NCBI GenBank assembly: GCA_964635975.1
Contig: CAZWPO010000019.1
Coordinates: 1 to 59,293 of the forward strand
From: UBA5314 sp964635975
GTDB lineage: Bacteria > Bacillota > Syntrophomonadia > Syntrophomonadales > Syntrophomonadaceae
DNA: 59,293 nt
Reading direction: 5' to 3'
Shown one piece after another: positions 26,497-34,867 of the stretch. The stretch's first letter is position 1; each line of letters opens with the position of its first letter. Both the position numbers and the translations under genes were made by a program. Below the pieces are notes generated by a model, which searched no databases, was not told the DNA's origin, and saw nothing but the letters and a program-made list of their open reading frames with translations.

Positions 26497-26686
26497 AGGC
26501 CCCAGTATGGGGCCTCAGACCGTCAAAAAAGCCAGATATCTGTGTCACTGCACAAAGCCCGCTCAATCAACGTATTCCATATACGCCTCAATCACGGGCT
26601 TTGCTAGTTCCTTGATCTTCGACTTTTTTGCTCGCTCTGCCAGGGTGTCTACTTCTTTGACACCCTGAGGCCCCAGTATGGGGCCT
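26497..26686 (-). mobile_element. Repeat element copy 1, 152-bp core with identical flanking hairpins
   Basis: The 19-bp palindrome AGGCCCCAGTATGGGGCCT stands at 26497-26515 and again at 26668-26686. The 152-bp core between them (26516-26667) matches, on the minus strand, the cores at 30765-30916 and 38610-38760 with only scattered changes. Core features: an 8-bp stem AGGGTGTC/GACACCCT at its start and a 9-bp stem CAAAGCCCG/CGGGCTTTG with inner CGTAT/ATACG. It lies between converging gene ends. Confidence 0.85.
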
Positions 26687-26720
26687 TAGAATGGGGTATT
26701 ATCAACTTGCGCAGAAATAC

Positions 26721-27890
26721 CTATAAGTCTTGCAAAGGATTGGCCTGGGCGGTTTTTGCCTTCGAGAGTCGCTTCTGATCCTTGGTTATATATGCCGGAA
26801 CCAGTCTATCCGAGGAACGAAGGGATTCCATGATTTCAAGGCCTTCCTGGGTATTGGTCTGTAGATGCCCGGTACCCTTTATATCTCGGGCTTGCAATAT
26901 ATACTTGGGCCGAACATCAATCTGGACCAGTAAGTGGTTCAATCGTTTGAGTACGACAGGATTGTCATTGATACCCTTAAGAAGCACGCTCTGGTTTCGC
27001 AAGACAACTCCGGCTTGGGACAACTGACTGCAGGCCTGTCTGGCTTCCAATGTAACTTCTTGGGGGTGATTAAACTGAATATTAATATTTATCTGAGGAT
27101 AACGCCGAAGTATTTCGCAAAGCTTCGGAGTGACTCTCTGTGGCAGGGTAACTGGAACTCTGGTTGAGATTCTTTTGATTTCTATATGAGGCATCCGATG
27201 CAGTTGATCAAGAATCCAATCCAAAGCCTGGTCGTTTATAAGCAGACCATCGCCACCGCCGATTATTACTTCGCGGATATCCTTGTTTCTTTTTATATGA
27301 TTCAGAGCTCTGGTTATATCCCATGCGGGAGCATGTTTGTCGAGCTTGCCGGATTTCGGACGCTTGGAACAGTAACGGCAGATTGCAGCACACTGGTTGG
27401 TAACATTCAGGGTGGCCTGGCCAGGCTTATTCCTGCTTATACATGGTGCCGGACAGCGGCTGGTTAGATTTTCAGGATTAGAGAATCCGTCAGGCGACAG
27501 TTCATTGCTGTCTGGGATCGCCTGCTTATAAATCGGGCTTTGTTGATAGTTGCGGCCTACCAGGCTCAGATAATAGGGAGTGATCGCCCACTGGTATACC
27601 TGGCCCACCTTATCAATGCGCTTTCTTTCCAAATCGCTTAATCCCAGGATCTCAGCCAGCAAAATACTACTGCTGATGCGGTTTTTCTGCTGCCATTTCC
27701 AACTCTGCCAATCTTCCTCGCTGCCACCAAGAATCTCCATTATATGCTTGGATTGCAAGACGGTATAATCCTGAAATTTACTTCCAGAAGCTATAGAACG
27801 GCATACTTCAATGCAAGGCGTTAAGACCTTTTTTTCCAAACTGCCCAGTATATTTTGATATTGATTTAGAAGTGCACCCAATTCTCTCAT
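26721..27890 (-). CDS. KamA-like radical SAM protein
   Basis: 389 residues related to lysine 2,3-aminomutase. The cluster motif is C167-AAI-C171-RY-C174, followed by EVIIGGGDGLLIND, RISTRVPVTLPQR and QSVLLKGINDN as in KamA. The C-terminus stops after VPAYITKDQK and does not contain the PGGGGK segment whose lysine binds PLP in true aminomutases. So a different reaction is likely. The reading frame extends upstream, but GAGGAGGAGTGATAAC fixes the start at ATG 27890. It is the first gene after a c-di-AMP riboswitch with terminator, so it is probably switched off by c-di-AMP. Confidence 0.8.
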   Translation of the reverse strand: MRELGALLNQYQNILGSLEKKVLTPCIEVCRSIASGSKFQDYTVLQSKHIMEILGGSEEDWQSWKWQQKNRISSSILLAEILGLSDLERKRIDKVGQVYQWAITPYYLSLVGRNYQQSPIYKQAIPDSNELSPDGFSNPENLTSRCPAPCISRNKPGQATLNVTNQCAAICRYCSKRPKSGKLDKHAPAWDITRALNHIKRNKDIREVIIGGGDGLLINDQALDWILDQLHRMPHIEIKRISTRVPVTLPQRVTPKLCEILRRYPQININIQFNHPQEVTLEARQACSQLSQAGVVLRNQSVLLKGINDNPVVLKRLNHLLVQIDVRPKYILQARDIKGTGHLQTNTQEGLEIMESLRSSDRLVPAYITKDQKRLSKAKTAQANPLQDL

Positions 27891-28009
27891 GTTATCACTC
27901 CTCCTCATACTACAGGATAGGAATGTCACATCGGAAAAGGGCCGAGGTTTAAAACAATCTGATAGAAGACGGGATCTTATCACAGAATTGAAATCCCTCC
28001 AGCAAAATG

Positions 28010-28036
28010 GAAAAACCAAAGGAACAACCTTTGGCC
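28010..28036 (-). terminator. Terminator of the ydaO riboswitch
   Basis: On the minus strand CCAAAGG pairs with CCTTTGG around TTGTT and is followed by TTTTTCC. It directly follows the riboswitch aptamer and precedes the KamA-like gene by about 120 bp, the layout of a riboswitch that stops transcription. Confidence 0.88.
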
Positions 28037-28186
28037 GCTGGTATTAGGATACACTATGAACCTCGGTTCCCTTTCAACGCTTGCGAGGTTAGCTGACGGG
28101 TTCGGGATAAGGGAATTCCCTACTGGATATTCCAGATTCACCCCAATAATTGGGTCCCCCGCTCTCTATCAAGAGACTCAGCGTTA
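28034..28186 (-). ncRNA. ydaO/yuaA c-di-AMP riboswitch
   Basis: On the minus strand the conserved blocks appear in order: GCGGGGGACCCAAT, GGGGTGAATC, AGTAGGGAA, CCCGAACCCGTCAGCTAACC, TCGCAAGCG, then GAAAGGGAACCGAGG. P1 is formed by CGCTG near 28182 and CAGCG near 28036. This is a near-consensus aptamer. Such RNAs bind c-di-AMP and usually repress cell wall hydrolase or potassium transport genes; here the next gene is KamA-like. The 28187-28386 stretch holds the promoter side and no gene. Confidence 0.94.
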
Positions 28187-28386
28187 GTAGCTGTGAAATT
28201 ATTCTGTAGAGTTAAACCTTTACGGCTACTCTATCTTATAAACAGAAATATACCACCTCCGTTTATACTATTAATTTTAATCGAAAGTGCTGACTGTGAA
28301 AACCCATTTCCTAAAAAGTGTCTCGTATATTTTTTATTATTGCTTAAGCGAAAAGAATTATGTACGTTCTAACGTACCAGGCTACT

Positions 28387-28965
28387 TTATTGTGAGTCGA
28401 TAATTTCTGTTGAAATACCGGCCTTTCGCAAGTGATCGATCAATGACGATCTAACTATGGGCTGATTTACATTCAAGGTTAACAATGAAAAAGCAACTGT
28501 CTCAGCTGCTCGTTTTACGAACTCGCGATTCTGCTGATGAACCTCATTTTCCCCCCGGCTTTCTGTTACTATCAAGAGCAGGGGAGCCATATCGTTGCGC
28601 CTGCAGATGAGAAAGTCCACATAGCGCTCCTTCAGACGCCTTGCATATTCGGCACGATGTGAAGCCGATGGCGTTAGATCCAATATATCTTCCAGGTGAA
28701 TTTTAGGGATCACGACGGCAGCCTGCTTATTAATTACATCGGTTAATAATTCGAAAAGCCTTAGATCCCTCTCTGCGAGCGCACTGACCTTGGGGATATA
28801 GGGCAAATGGTTGAGGTCGATCCAGGCTTCGGATATATCGATTATATCTACATCCGGTTTTACTGATTGTGGGTTTTTGTACTTATAAGCTAATAATTTT
28901 CGGACTATATCAGCTATAAAATAGAGGATTAAAGCCATCAAACCAAGAAAGAATAGCTGCGCCAT
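28387..28965 (-). CDS. DUF2726 domain protein with N-terminal membrane anchor
   Basis: 192 residues. Residues 4-21 form one membrane helix; the soluble part has LRLFELLTDVINKQAAVVIPKIHLEDIL and YVDFLICRRNDMAPLLLIV, the DUF2726 pattern, which is distantly related to restriction-endonuclease-like folds. Function unknown. A lone gene between the riboswitch promoter and the divergent thrC. Confidence 0.7.
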   Translation of the reverse strand: MAQLFFLGLMALILYFIADIVRKLLAYKYKNPQSVKPDVDIIDISEAWIDLNHLPYIPKVSALAERDLRLFELLTDVINKQAAVVIPKIHLEDILDLTPSASHRAEYARRLKERYVDFLICRRNDMAPLLLIVTESRGENEVHQQNREFVKRAAETVAFSLLTLNVNQPIVRSSLIDHLRKAGISTEIIDSQ

Positions 28966-29133
28966 AAGCTGCCTCCTGAATTTGGGTGTTTTACTATGCT
29001 TTTATCTTAACCCAAAAAACACTTATATTGCATGAATCAAACTTGAATGAAGCGAAAATAGATGTAAATGTCTTTTGCCGCGCTTCGATTAGGTATAGAA
29101 TGGTCATTAAGATTCACTCAAGGAGGCATCGTC

Positions 29134-30633
29134 GTGAAATATCAGAGCAGCCGGGGGAAGAACTGGTGTGAAGGGGCCGCGCAGGCTATAAAAATGGGTA
29201 TATCTCCTGATGGAGGACTATTCGTTCCAGAAAACATTCCTCCTATGGACATCGATATAATTAAGACTATGGGCCAACTCAACTATCAAGAACGCGCCCG
29301 GTTGATTATGGCAGGGTATCTGGAGGATTTTAGCAAGGAAGAAATTGAGCACTGCATAAGTGAAGCCTATGGCCATGACAAGTTTGACCATCCCCAGATT
29401 GCGCCGATTCACCAGCTCGAAAAGGATATTTATGTTCAGGAGTTGTGGCATGGGCCTACCTGTGCTTTTAAAGATGTCGCGCTCCAGATCCTGCCTCATC
29501 TGCTGACTGTCAGTATGAGAAAAACCGGGGAACAGAGCCAAATACTTATCCTGGTCGCAACTTCTGGAGATACTGGGAAAGCGGCCCTGGAAGGGTTCCG
29601 TGATGTAAGGGGAACGTCAATCATAGTGTTTTACCCGGAGGAAGGGGTCAGCGAAGTTCAGAAACGCCAGATGTTGACCCAGGAAGGCGAAAATGTGTTT
29701 GTTTCAGCTGTTAAAGGCAACTTTGACGATGCACAGAATGGTGTTAAAAGCATCTTTGGCGATCAGCAGCTGGCAGCCCAGCTGTTCAATAAGGGGATTA
29801 AGCTTTCCTCCGCCAATTCGATCAACTGGGGACGGCTTTTACCGCAGATTGTTTATTACGCTTCCGCCTATGCCGACCTACTCGCTGATGAAAAGATATC
29901 TGCCGGTGCGCCGATCAATGTTGTAGTGCCGACAGGTAATTTCGGCAATATACTGGCCGCGTACTATGCCCGCTTGATGGGCGTAAACATTAAGCGTTTG
30001 ATCTGTGCTTCCAACTCGAACAATGTTTTGACTGATTTCATAAACACCGGCGTCTACGACCGAAACCGGCATTTCTACAAAACTATTTCACCTTCTATGG
30101 ACATTTTGATCTCATCCAACCTGGAAAGGCTCCTGTTTGAGATATGCGGACGGGACGCCGGGCGGATCTCATCCTGGATGGAGGAGCTGAAAAACACCGG
30201 CCGTTATACGGTGGATGAGCAATTGCTGAGCAAGGTCCAGGAAGTCTTCTGGGCAGATTACAGCAGTGAGTTGGAAACCCAGCAGACCATCAAGAAGGTC
30301 TGGAATAAGTACAACTATCTCACTGATACTCATACCGCGGTAGGAATAAACGTGTACAACAAGTACCTCACCCGGACCAGCGATACAACACCGGTGGTAA
30401 TCGCATCGACCGCATCACCCTACAAATTTGCCGGCAGCGTCTGCCAGGCTTTATTGGATAAGTCTGATACAGATGAATTTAAGGCCATCGATGAATTGGA
30501 GAGGTATACCGGCGTAGCGGCGCCAGCAGCTATTAAGGGAATTGCGGGAAAAGCCATCCGTTTCAGCGGCTGTGTGGATGCCGCTCACATGGGCCAGATG
30601 GTACTCAGGGTGGCAGGCCAGAAGAGAGAATAA
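29134..30633 (+). CDS. thrC: Threonine synthase
   Basis: PLP enzyme that turns phosphohomoserine into threonine. The start YQSSRGKNWCEGAAQAIKMGISPDGGLFVP and the PLP-lysine segment GPTCAFKDVALQ, ATSGDTGKAALEGF, SANSINWGRLLPQIVYY identify the long ThrC type. The frame is open upstream to 29068, but AAGGAGGC (29120-29127) places the start at GTG 29134, giving 499 residues. It is separate from the hom-thrB operon. Confidence 0.95.
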   Translation: MKYQSSRGKNWCEGAAQAIKMGISPDGGLFVPENIPPMDIDIIKTMGQLNYQERARLIMAGYLEDFSKEEIEHCISEAYGHDKFDHPQIAPIHQLEKDIYVQELWHGPTCAFKDVALQILPHLLTVSMRKTGEQSQILILVATSGDTGKAALEGFRDVRGTSIIVFYPEEGVSEVQKRQMLTQEGENVFVSAVKGNFDDAQNGVKSIFGDQQLAAQLFNKGIKLSSANSINWGRLLPQIVYYASAYADLLADEKISAGAPINVVVPTGNFGNILAAYYARLMGVNIKRLICASNSNNVLTDFINTGVYDRNRHFYKTISPSMDILISSNLERLLFEICGRDAGRISSWMEELKNTGRYTVDEQLLSKVQEVFWADYSSELETQQTIKKVWNKYNYLTDTHTAVGINVYNKYLTRTSDTTPVVIASTASPYKFAGSVCQALLDKSDTDEFKAIDELERYTGVAAPAAIKGIAGKAIRFSGCVDAAHMGQMVLRVAGQKRE

Positions 30634-30739
30634 GACAGTTGAGAGCAATCAAGGGATGGATAATTAGCTGACGCGAAGTTAGTGCTTCGCCAGCGTGTGG
30701 GAACCGTCTGGTGTAGAGCCGTATGCCAGGCAGAATTGG

Positions 30740-30941
30740 AGGAGGGGGTTAGGAACCACCTCCTCAGCTTGTCAAAGAAGTTGGCAAGCTGGCAGGGCTA
30801 GCAAAAAAGTCGGAGATCAAGGAACAAACAAAGCCCGCGATTGAGGCGTATATGGAATACGTTAATTGAGCGAGCTTTGTGCAGTGACACCGATATTCGG
30901 CTTTTTTGACGGTCTGAGGAGGGAGTTAGGAACCCCATCCT
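30740..30941 (+). mobile_element. Repeat element copy 2, 152-bp core with matching flanking hairpins
   Basis: Left hairpin 30740-30764 and right hairpin 30917-30941 are both 25 nt and differ at three positions; each folds as AGGAGGG..GTT-AGG-AACC..CCT. The core 30765-30916 is colinear with copies 1 and 3. Its first stem is AGCTTGTC/GGCAAGCT, changed at several positions from the AGGGTGTC/GACACCCT of copy 1 but still paired. It lies between the converging ends of thrC and apgM. A further hairpin (GCTGACGCGAAG/CTTCGCCAGC) at 30667-30694 may be the thrC terminator. Confidence 0.85.
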
Positions 30942-30947
30942 GTTTGA

Positions 30948-32162
30948 TTAGGGCATGCCCTTGATAAAGTAGTCCATTAAGAGGTGGCCGTCCGGGATGA
31001 AGAGGCCCTGTTCGGCAGATTCTTCATCATAAGTCCCCGGGCCGTCCTGATAGGGATGATTGAGATCAAAGATCATGAAAGGGACCGGTTCGCTGCTGTG
31101 GGTTTTCATGGAGATGGGAGTTCGGTGATCGGGCAGCAGCATCAGGCGGAATTCCAGAAAATCATGCATTTCATTGAGGACCAGACCGATGACATGCTTA
31201 TCGATCTCCTGAATGCTCCAGATTTTCTTTTTAAGACTGCCCTGATGGCCGGCTTCGTCAGGAGACTCTATATGGAGATAGACGAAATCCTTCCCCTTTT
31301 TAAGCTCATCCAGGGCAGCTCTAGCCTTGCCGGCAAAATTAGTTTCTATACCGCCGGTGGCCCCAGGAACTTGCACCACCTGCAGACCAGCACAGATCCC
31401 CAGACCGCGCACCAGGTCAACAGCAGCTATAACTGAACCCTTGATGTCGTACCGTTCGCTTAAATAATCCATAGCCGGTTTGCCACCCTCGCCCCAGAAC
31501 CAGATAGAAGTGGCTGGAGCTAGTCCGGACTCAATCCTGGCCAGGTTTACAGGGTGTTTGGCCAGAACATCAATACTTCTAAGCATAAGTTCCAGCAGGG
31601 GGGGTGAGTCACTGCCCCCTGGCAAATATTCTGCGATGCAACGGCCGCTGATATCATGGGGGGGAGTGAAGGAAACTCTTTTATGTCGGGCGCCTTTCCA
31701 AACTAGCAGGTGGCGATAGCTGATGCCGGGGTAGAATTTGAAGTCATCGGAGTTGAGTTCGCTCTGAAGCGCTTCGATTAGCTCGGCTGACTCGGCATTG
31801 CTGATCTCACCGGAACTGTAATCAAGCATGGTCTTATCTGCATAGGAGTCCTCGCTGCTCAAGGTTACCAGGTTGCAGCGTAGCGCCAGGTCATCATCGG
31901 CCAGTTCAACCCCCATGCTGACAGCTTCCAGTGGTGAACGACCCGTATAATAAACCCTGGGATCATAACCCAGGACCGATAGATTGGCAACATCACTTCC
32001 CGGTGGGAAGCCTTCCGGGATAGTGGCAACCAGGCCGATTTGCGATGACCTTGCCAGGGTGTCGATATTGGGTGTGTGGGCGTACTGGAGCGGAGTCTTA
32101 CCATCTATCTCATTTATTTTATAGTCTGCCATACCATCGGCGAGAACCAGTAGGTATTTCAT
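30948..32162 (-). CDS. apgM: Cofactor-independent phosphoglycerate mutase, archaeal type
   Basis: 404 residues of the alkaline phosphatase superfamily. LLVLADGMADY carries the metal Asp, TPNIDTLAR and GSDVANLSVLGYDP the substrate and nucleophile region, HIESPDEAGHQG and LLPDHRTP the metal-binding His/Asp. It interconverts 2- and 3-phosphoglycerate. Relatives of this family serve as homoserine kinases in some bacteria, and thrC is the convergent neighbour, but a normal thrB is present here, so the mutase role is preferred. Confidence 0.9.
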   Translation of the reverse strand: MKYLLVLADGMADYKINEIDGKTPLQYAHTPNIDTLARSSQIGLVATIPEGFPPGSDVANLSVLGYDPRVYYTGRSPLEAVSMGVELADDDLALRCNLVTLSSEDSYADKTMLDYSSGEISNAESAELIEALQSELNSDDFKFYPGISYRHLLVWKGARHKRVSFTPPHDISGRCIAEYLPGGSDSPPLLELMLRSIDVLAKHPVNLARIESGLAPATSIWFWGEGGKPAMDYLSERYDIKGSVIAAVDLVRGLGICAGLQVVQVPGATGGIETNFAGKARAALDELKKGKDFVYLHIESPDEAGHQGSLKKKIWSIQEIDKHVIGLVLNEMHDFLEFRLMLLPDHRTPISMKTHSSEPVPFMIFDLNHPYQDGPGTYDEESAEQGLFIPDGHLLMDYFIKGMP

Positions 32163-32334
32163 CGCTTCAACTCCTTTTTTCGTTACTTTGTAGAAAGACT
32201 AATAGGAAGTATTTTGATAAAGTATAACATTTCGGAGAGCTTTAGGCAGTCGCTACTTTTCTTGTGGTTCCTTTATACCAGCATGACTATAATGGTATTA
32301 AGGGGAGTGAACGTTATATCAGGGAGGTGCAACT

Positions 32335-32715
32335 ATGGCTAGATTGAATGGAATCTATACGTGCCAAATTTGCGGAAACATGGTCGAGGTGGTACTGGAA
32401 GGAAAAGGCGAACTGGTATGCTGCGGCCAACCTATGGAGCTTCTGGAAGAGAACAAAATCGACGCATCCTTGGAGAAACACATTCCTATCTCCCACACAG
32501 TAGGGGATATCGTCATGGTGCAGGTTGGCAGCACCGCGCATCCGATGCAGGAAGAGCACTATATCGAATGGATCGAAATCATGGTGGGAGGAAAGATATA
32601 CCGACGTTCACTTAAACCGGGCATGGAGCCTCAGACGGAATTTTGCATACCCAACCCCGGCCAGAAGGTCGTGTTACGCGCCTACTGCAACCTTCACGGC
32701 TTGTGGAGAGGATAA
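32335..32715 (+). CDS. dfx: Desulfoferrodoxin (2Fe superoxide reductase)
   Basis: Reduces superoxide to peroxide in anaerobes. The N-terminal rubredoxin-like center has C10, C13, C29 and C30; the catalytic center has E47-K48-H49 (EKHIP), H69, H75, C118 and H121 (CNLHGLW). Length 126 is normal for the two-iron type. ATG 32335 follows AGGGAGGTG. Single gene with a TATAAT at 32288-32293. Confidence 0.96.
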   Translation: MARLNGIYTCQICGNMVEVVLEGKGELVCCGQPMELLEENKIDASLEKHIPISHTVGDIVMVQVGSTAHPMQEEHYIEWIEIMVGGKIYRRSLKPGMEPQTEFCIPNPGQKVVLRAYCNLHGLWRG

Positions 32716-32736
32716 CAGAATATTCAAGCGGAGCGA

Positions 32737-33780
32737 TCAAATAACATATTCTATTTCAGCTTCTGGGAACAGATCAGCGATTGAAGTATGGAAAAAAGCC
32801 TTCATTTCTTCCAAACGCTCCGGCTCATAAACGTACTTGCCGTATCCGAACTGGCCGTACACGAATCTGCGACCGGTTTTTTCATCCATGGGCAGAACAT
32901 TGCCTGGGAATACCTGGTTAATAATGTTCCGGGCCCGGATGGTAAACCGATGGGAAATTATTTCGAAATGCAAATCCAAGCCAGGTCGTACAGGTAATTC
33001 TTCTCTTAAACGTAATAGCAATTCTTTATACTTGCTCTGCCAGTCTTTTTCTAAAAATACTGGAGCAATCATAATCCCGGCAGGGAAATCATGATCTATC
33101 AAATCATTTAATGCCCGAAACCTTATGGCAAGCGGGGGGGTTCGTCGTTCACTTGATCGGATAACATTTTCAGAGTTGATTGTATAGCGAATGCGAGTAT
33201 GCTTTTCGTGTCTGCTTGACAGAAGTGAATCGGGGCAGGGGAATTTGGTAGCAATTCGGAGCCGCCCATATTCCTGGTCAGCAAAAAAATTAATCGTTTT
33301 GGACAGAGTGCCGCCCAGGGATTCTACCGGGACCGGGTCGGCTGTTGCCGAAGCCTCAAAAATTGTAGTCTGTGGTTTCCTTTCTTCAATCAGCCGATTC
33401 ACCTGCATAAGGATATCTTCAATATTCACATAGACTCTGGTGTACGGTTTTTTACCCAGGTTGGTATTTAAATAACAGTATTCACAAATTGCTGAACAGC
33501 CCGTAACCAGAGGGATTTGAAAGTGGGCAGAGGGTTTGCAGCTGGCAAATTCCAGCCCTTTGCGAACACCGACGACCAGGGTGTTCTTGCCCTGGAAGAA
33601 GGCTTCTCGCACGTCTTTTCCAGGTATGCTGGTAACACGATTATGAGATTTTAAAAAGCCTATTTCTCTACCAGCCTGCATTACATTTGAATAAATACTC
33701 TGCCCGATAGGGTAATCCATGGCTGCTTCTTCGAATAATACTCTTAAATAGGGGATATTTTCATGGGTAGCCATTTTCAT
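32737..33780 (-). CDS. splB: Spore photoproduct lyase family radical SAM protein
   Basis: Repairs the thymine dimer of UV-treated spores by SAM-derived radical chemistry. The cluster motif is C95-SAI-C99-EY-C102 followed by YLNTNLGKKPYTRVYVN, as in SplB. The family cysteine that returns the hydrogen atom, about 43 residues further on in an EASC-TSD context, reads EASATAD here, so A145 takes its place and no cysteine is near. The protein may use another donor or act on another substrate. ATG 33780 follows AGGTGAT. It converges on dfx. Confidence 0.88.
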   Translation of the reverse strand: MKMATHENIPYLRVLFEEAAMDYPIGQSIYSNVMQAGREIGFLKSHNRVTSIPGKDVREAFFQGKNTLVVGVRKGLEFASCKPSAHFQIPLVTGCSAICEYCYLNTNLGKKPYTRVYVNIEDILMQVNRLIEERKPQTTIFEASATADPVPVESLGGTLSKTINFFADQEYGRLRIATKFPCPDSLLSSRHEKHTRIRYTINSENVIRSSERRTPPLAIRFRALNDLIDHDFPAGIMIAPVFLEKDWQSKYKELLLRLREELPVRPGLDLHFEIISHRFTIRARNIINQVFPGNVLPMDEKTGRRFVYGQFGYGKYVYEPERLEEMKAFFHTSIADLFPEAEIEYVI

Positions 33781-33978
33781 GTTATCACCTGGTTTTTATT
33801 TTATTATTTCCTGGCTTGCTTTCTTTATAACAAAATTATTGACCGGCGATAAGTATTAAAACTATAATTTATATACCCCCTAACGGTATGCCGAGGCGAT
33901 TTACTTTGGCGCTTTAGGGAAGGCTAACAAGAATAGTAACTCTAGCTCTGATATATGGAGATTTGAAGGAGGTTTAAG

Positions 33979-34851
33979 ATGAAAGAAGAAATCTACGATG
34001 TAGCGGTACTGGGGTGCGGCCCGGCCGGTCTCTCTGCAGCAGTCAATGCTAAAGTCCGCAATAAAGAGGTGTTGATTATAGGCGCTGAACTATGCAGTCC
34101 GCCTTTGCATAAAGCACAGAAAATTGACAATTACCTTGGTTTCCCGGGTATACGGGGCGATGAACTGTTAAATAAATTTATGAACCATATAGAGATGATG
34201 GGCATCGACAGGACCACGCTCAAAGCAACCGGATTTATGGAAGAGCAGGGAATATTCATCATATTCCTGGGGGAGGAAGTAGTTAAATCTCGCAGTGTAG
34301 TGATAGCGACCGGAATCCCGTATAAGCCGACTCTGGCATGGGAGGAGGAGTTTCTAGGGCGCGGTTTGGGTTACTGTGCTACCTGTGATGGCCCCCTGTA
34401 CCGGGATAAAGATGTATTGCTGATTGCCCACAGTCGTGAAGCGGAGCATGAAGCTCGATTTATGGCAGAGATATGCCGAAAAGTGTATTACCTTCCTCTC
34501 TATAAGGCGCAGGAAGTCAATGACCCGAGAGTCGAAATTCTGGTAAACGCACCCTCGGAAATAATCGGCGGTGATTATGTAGAGGGATTAAAACTCAAAG
34601 ATGGGAGCCTCGTTAATGTCGATGGCTTGTTCGTCCTGGGAGGTGAAACAGCACCTGATCGGCTTATACCCGGACTGCAAATAGAAGAAAAGCATATCAA
34701 GGTGGATAGAGGCCAGCAAACAAACATTGCAGGTGTTTTTGCAGCGGGAGACTGCACAGGTACTCCTTACCAGGTAGCGAAGTCAGTTGGTGAGGGACAG
34801 GTGGCTGGTTTAAGTGCAGCCCGCTATGCGTCAAAAAAATCAAACGGCTAG
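33979..34851 (+). CDS. Thioredoxin reductase-like flavoprotein without an NADPH motif
   Basis: 290 residues. FAD site VLGCGPAGLSAAVNA, redox-active C133-AT-C136 (GYCATCDGP), and C-terminal VFAAGDCTGTPYQVAKSVGEGQVA are as in TrxR. In the middle domain the usual GGGxSAxEEA dinucleotide loop is missing: it reads VLLIAHSREAEHEARFMAE. This is what is known of ferredoxin-dependent flavin thioredoxin reductases in clostridia, so ferredoxin rather than NADPH may be the donor. No thioredoxin gene is adjacent. ATG 33979 follows GAAGGAGG. Confidence 0.85.
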   Translation: MKEEIYDVAVLGCGPAGLSAAVNAKVRNKEVLIIGAELCSPPLHKAQKIDNYLGFPGIRGDELLNKFMNHIEMMGIDRTTLKATGFMEEQGIFIIFLGEEVVKSRSVVIATGIPYKPTLAWEEEFLGRGLGYCATCDGPLYRDKDVLLIAHSREAEHEARFMAEICRKVYYLPLYKAQEVNDPRVEILVNAPSEIIGGDYVEGLKLKDGSLVNVDGLFVLGGETAPDRLIPGLQIEEKHIKVDRGQQTNIAGVFAAGDCTGTPYQVAKSVGEGQVAGLSAARYASKKSNG

Positions 34852-34867
34852 GCCGGGTTAGATTAAC

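Noticed and set aside
26462..26668. 68-residue open frame on the plus strand across repeat copy 1
   Set aside because: It is antisense to the repeat core and is not kept in the other copies.
26497..26686. CRISPR-like array of paired hairpins
   Set aside because: Only two copies of each hairpin occur per locus, the spacer is the same at all loci, and no cas gene is present.
30661..30740. Sequence before repeat copy 2 (AGAGCCGTATGCC) recalls the end of a group II intron open frame region
   Set aside because: No partner CGTACGGTTC, domain V or reverse transcriptase is present; the likeness is a short word only.
30948..32162. ApgM-like protein as homoserine kinase
   Set aside because: A complete GHMP-type thrB is present in the hom operon, so the mutase assignment is simpler; the alternative is noted only because thrC is adjacent.
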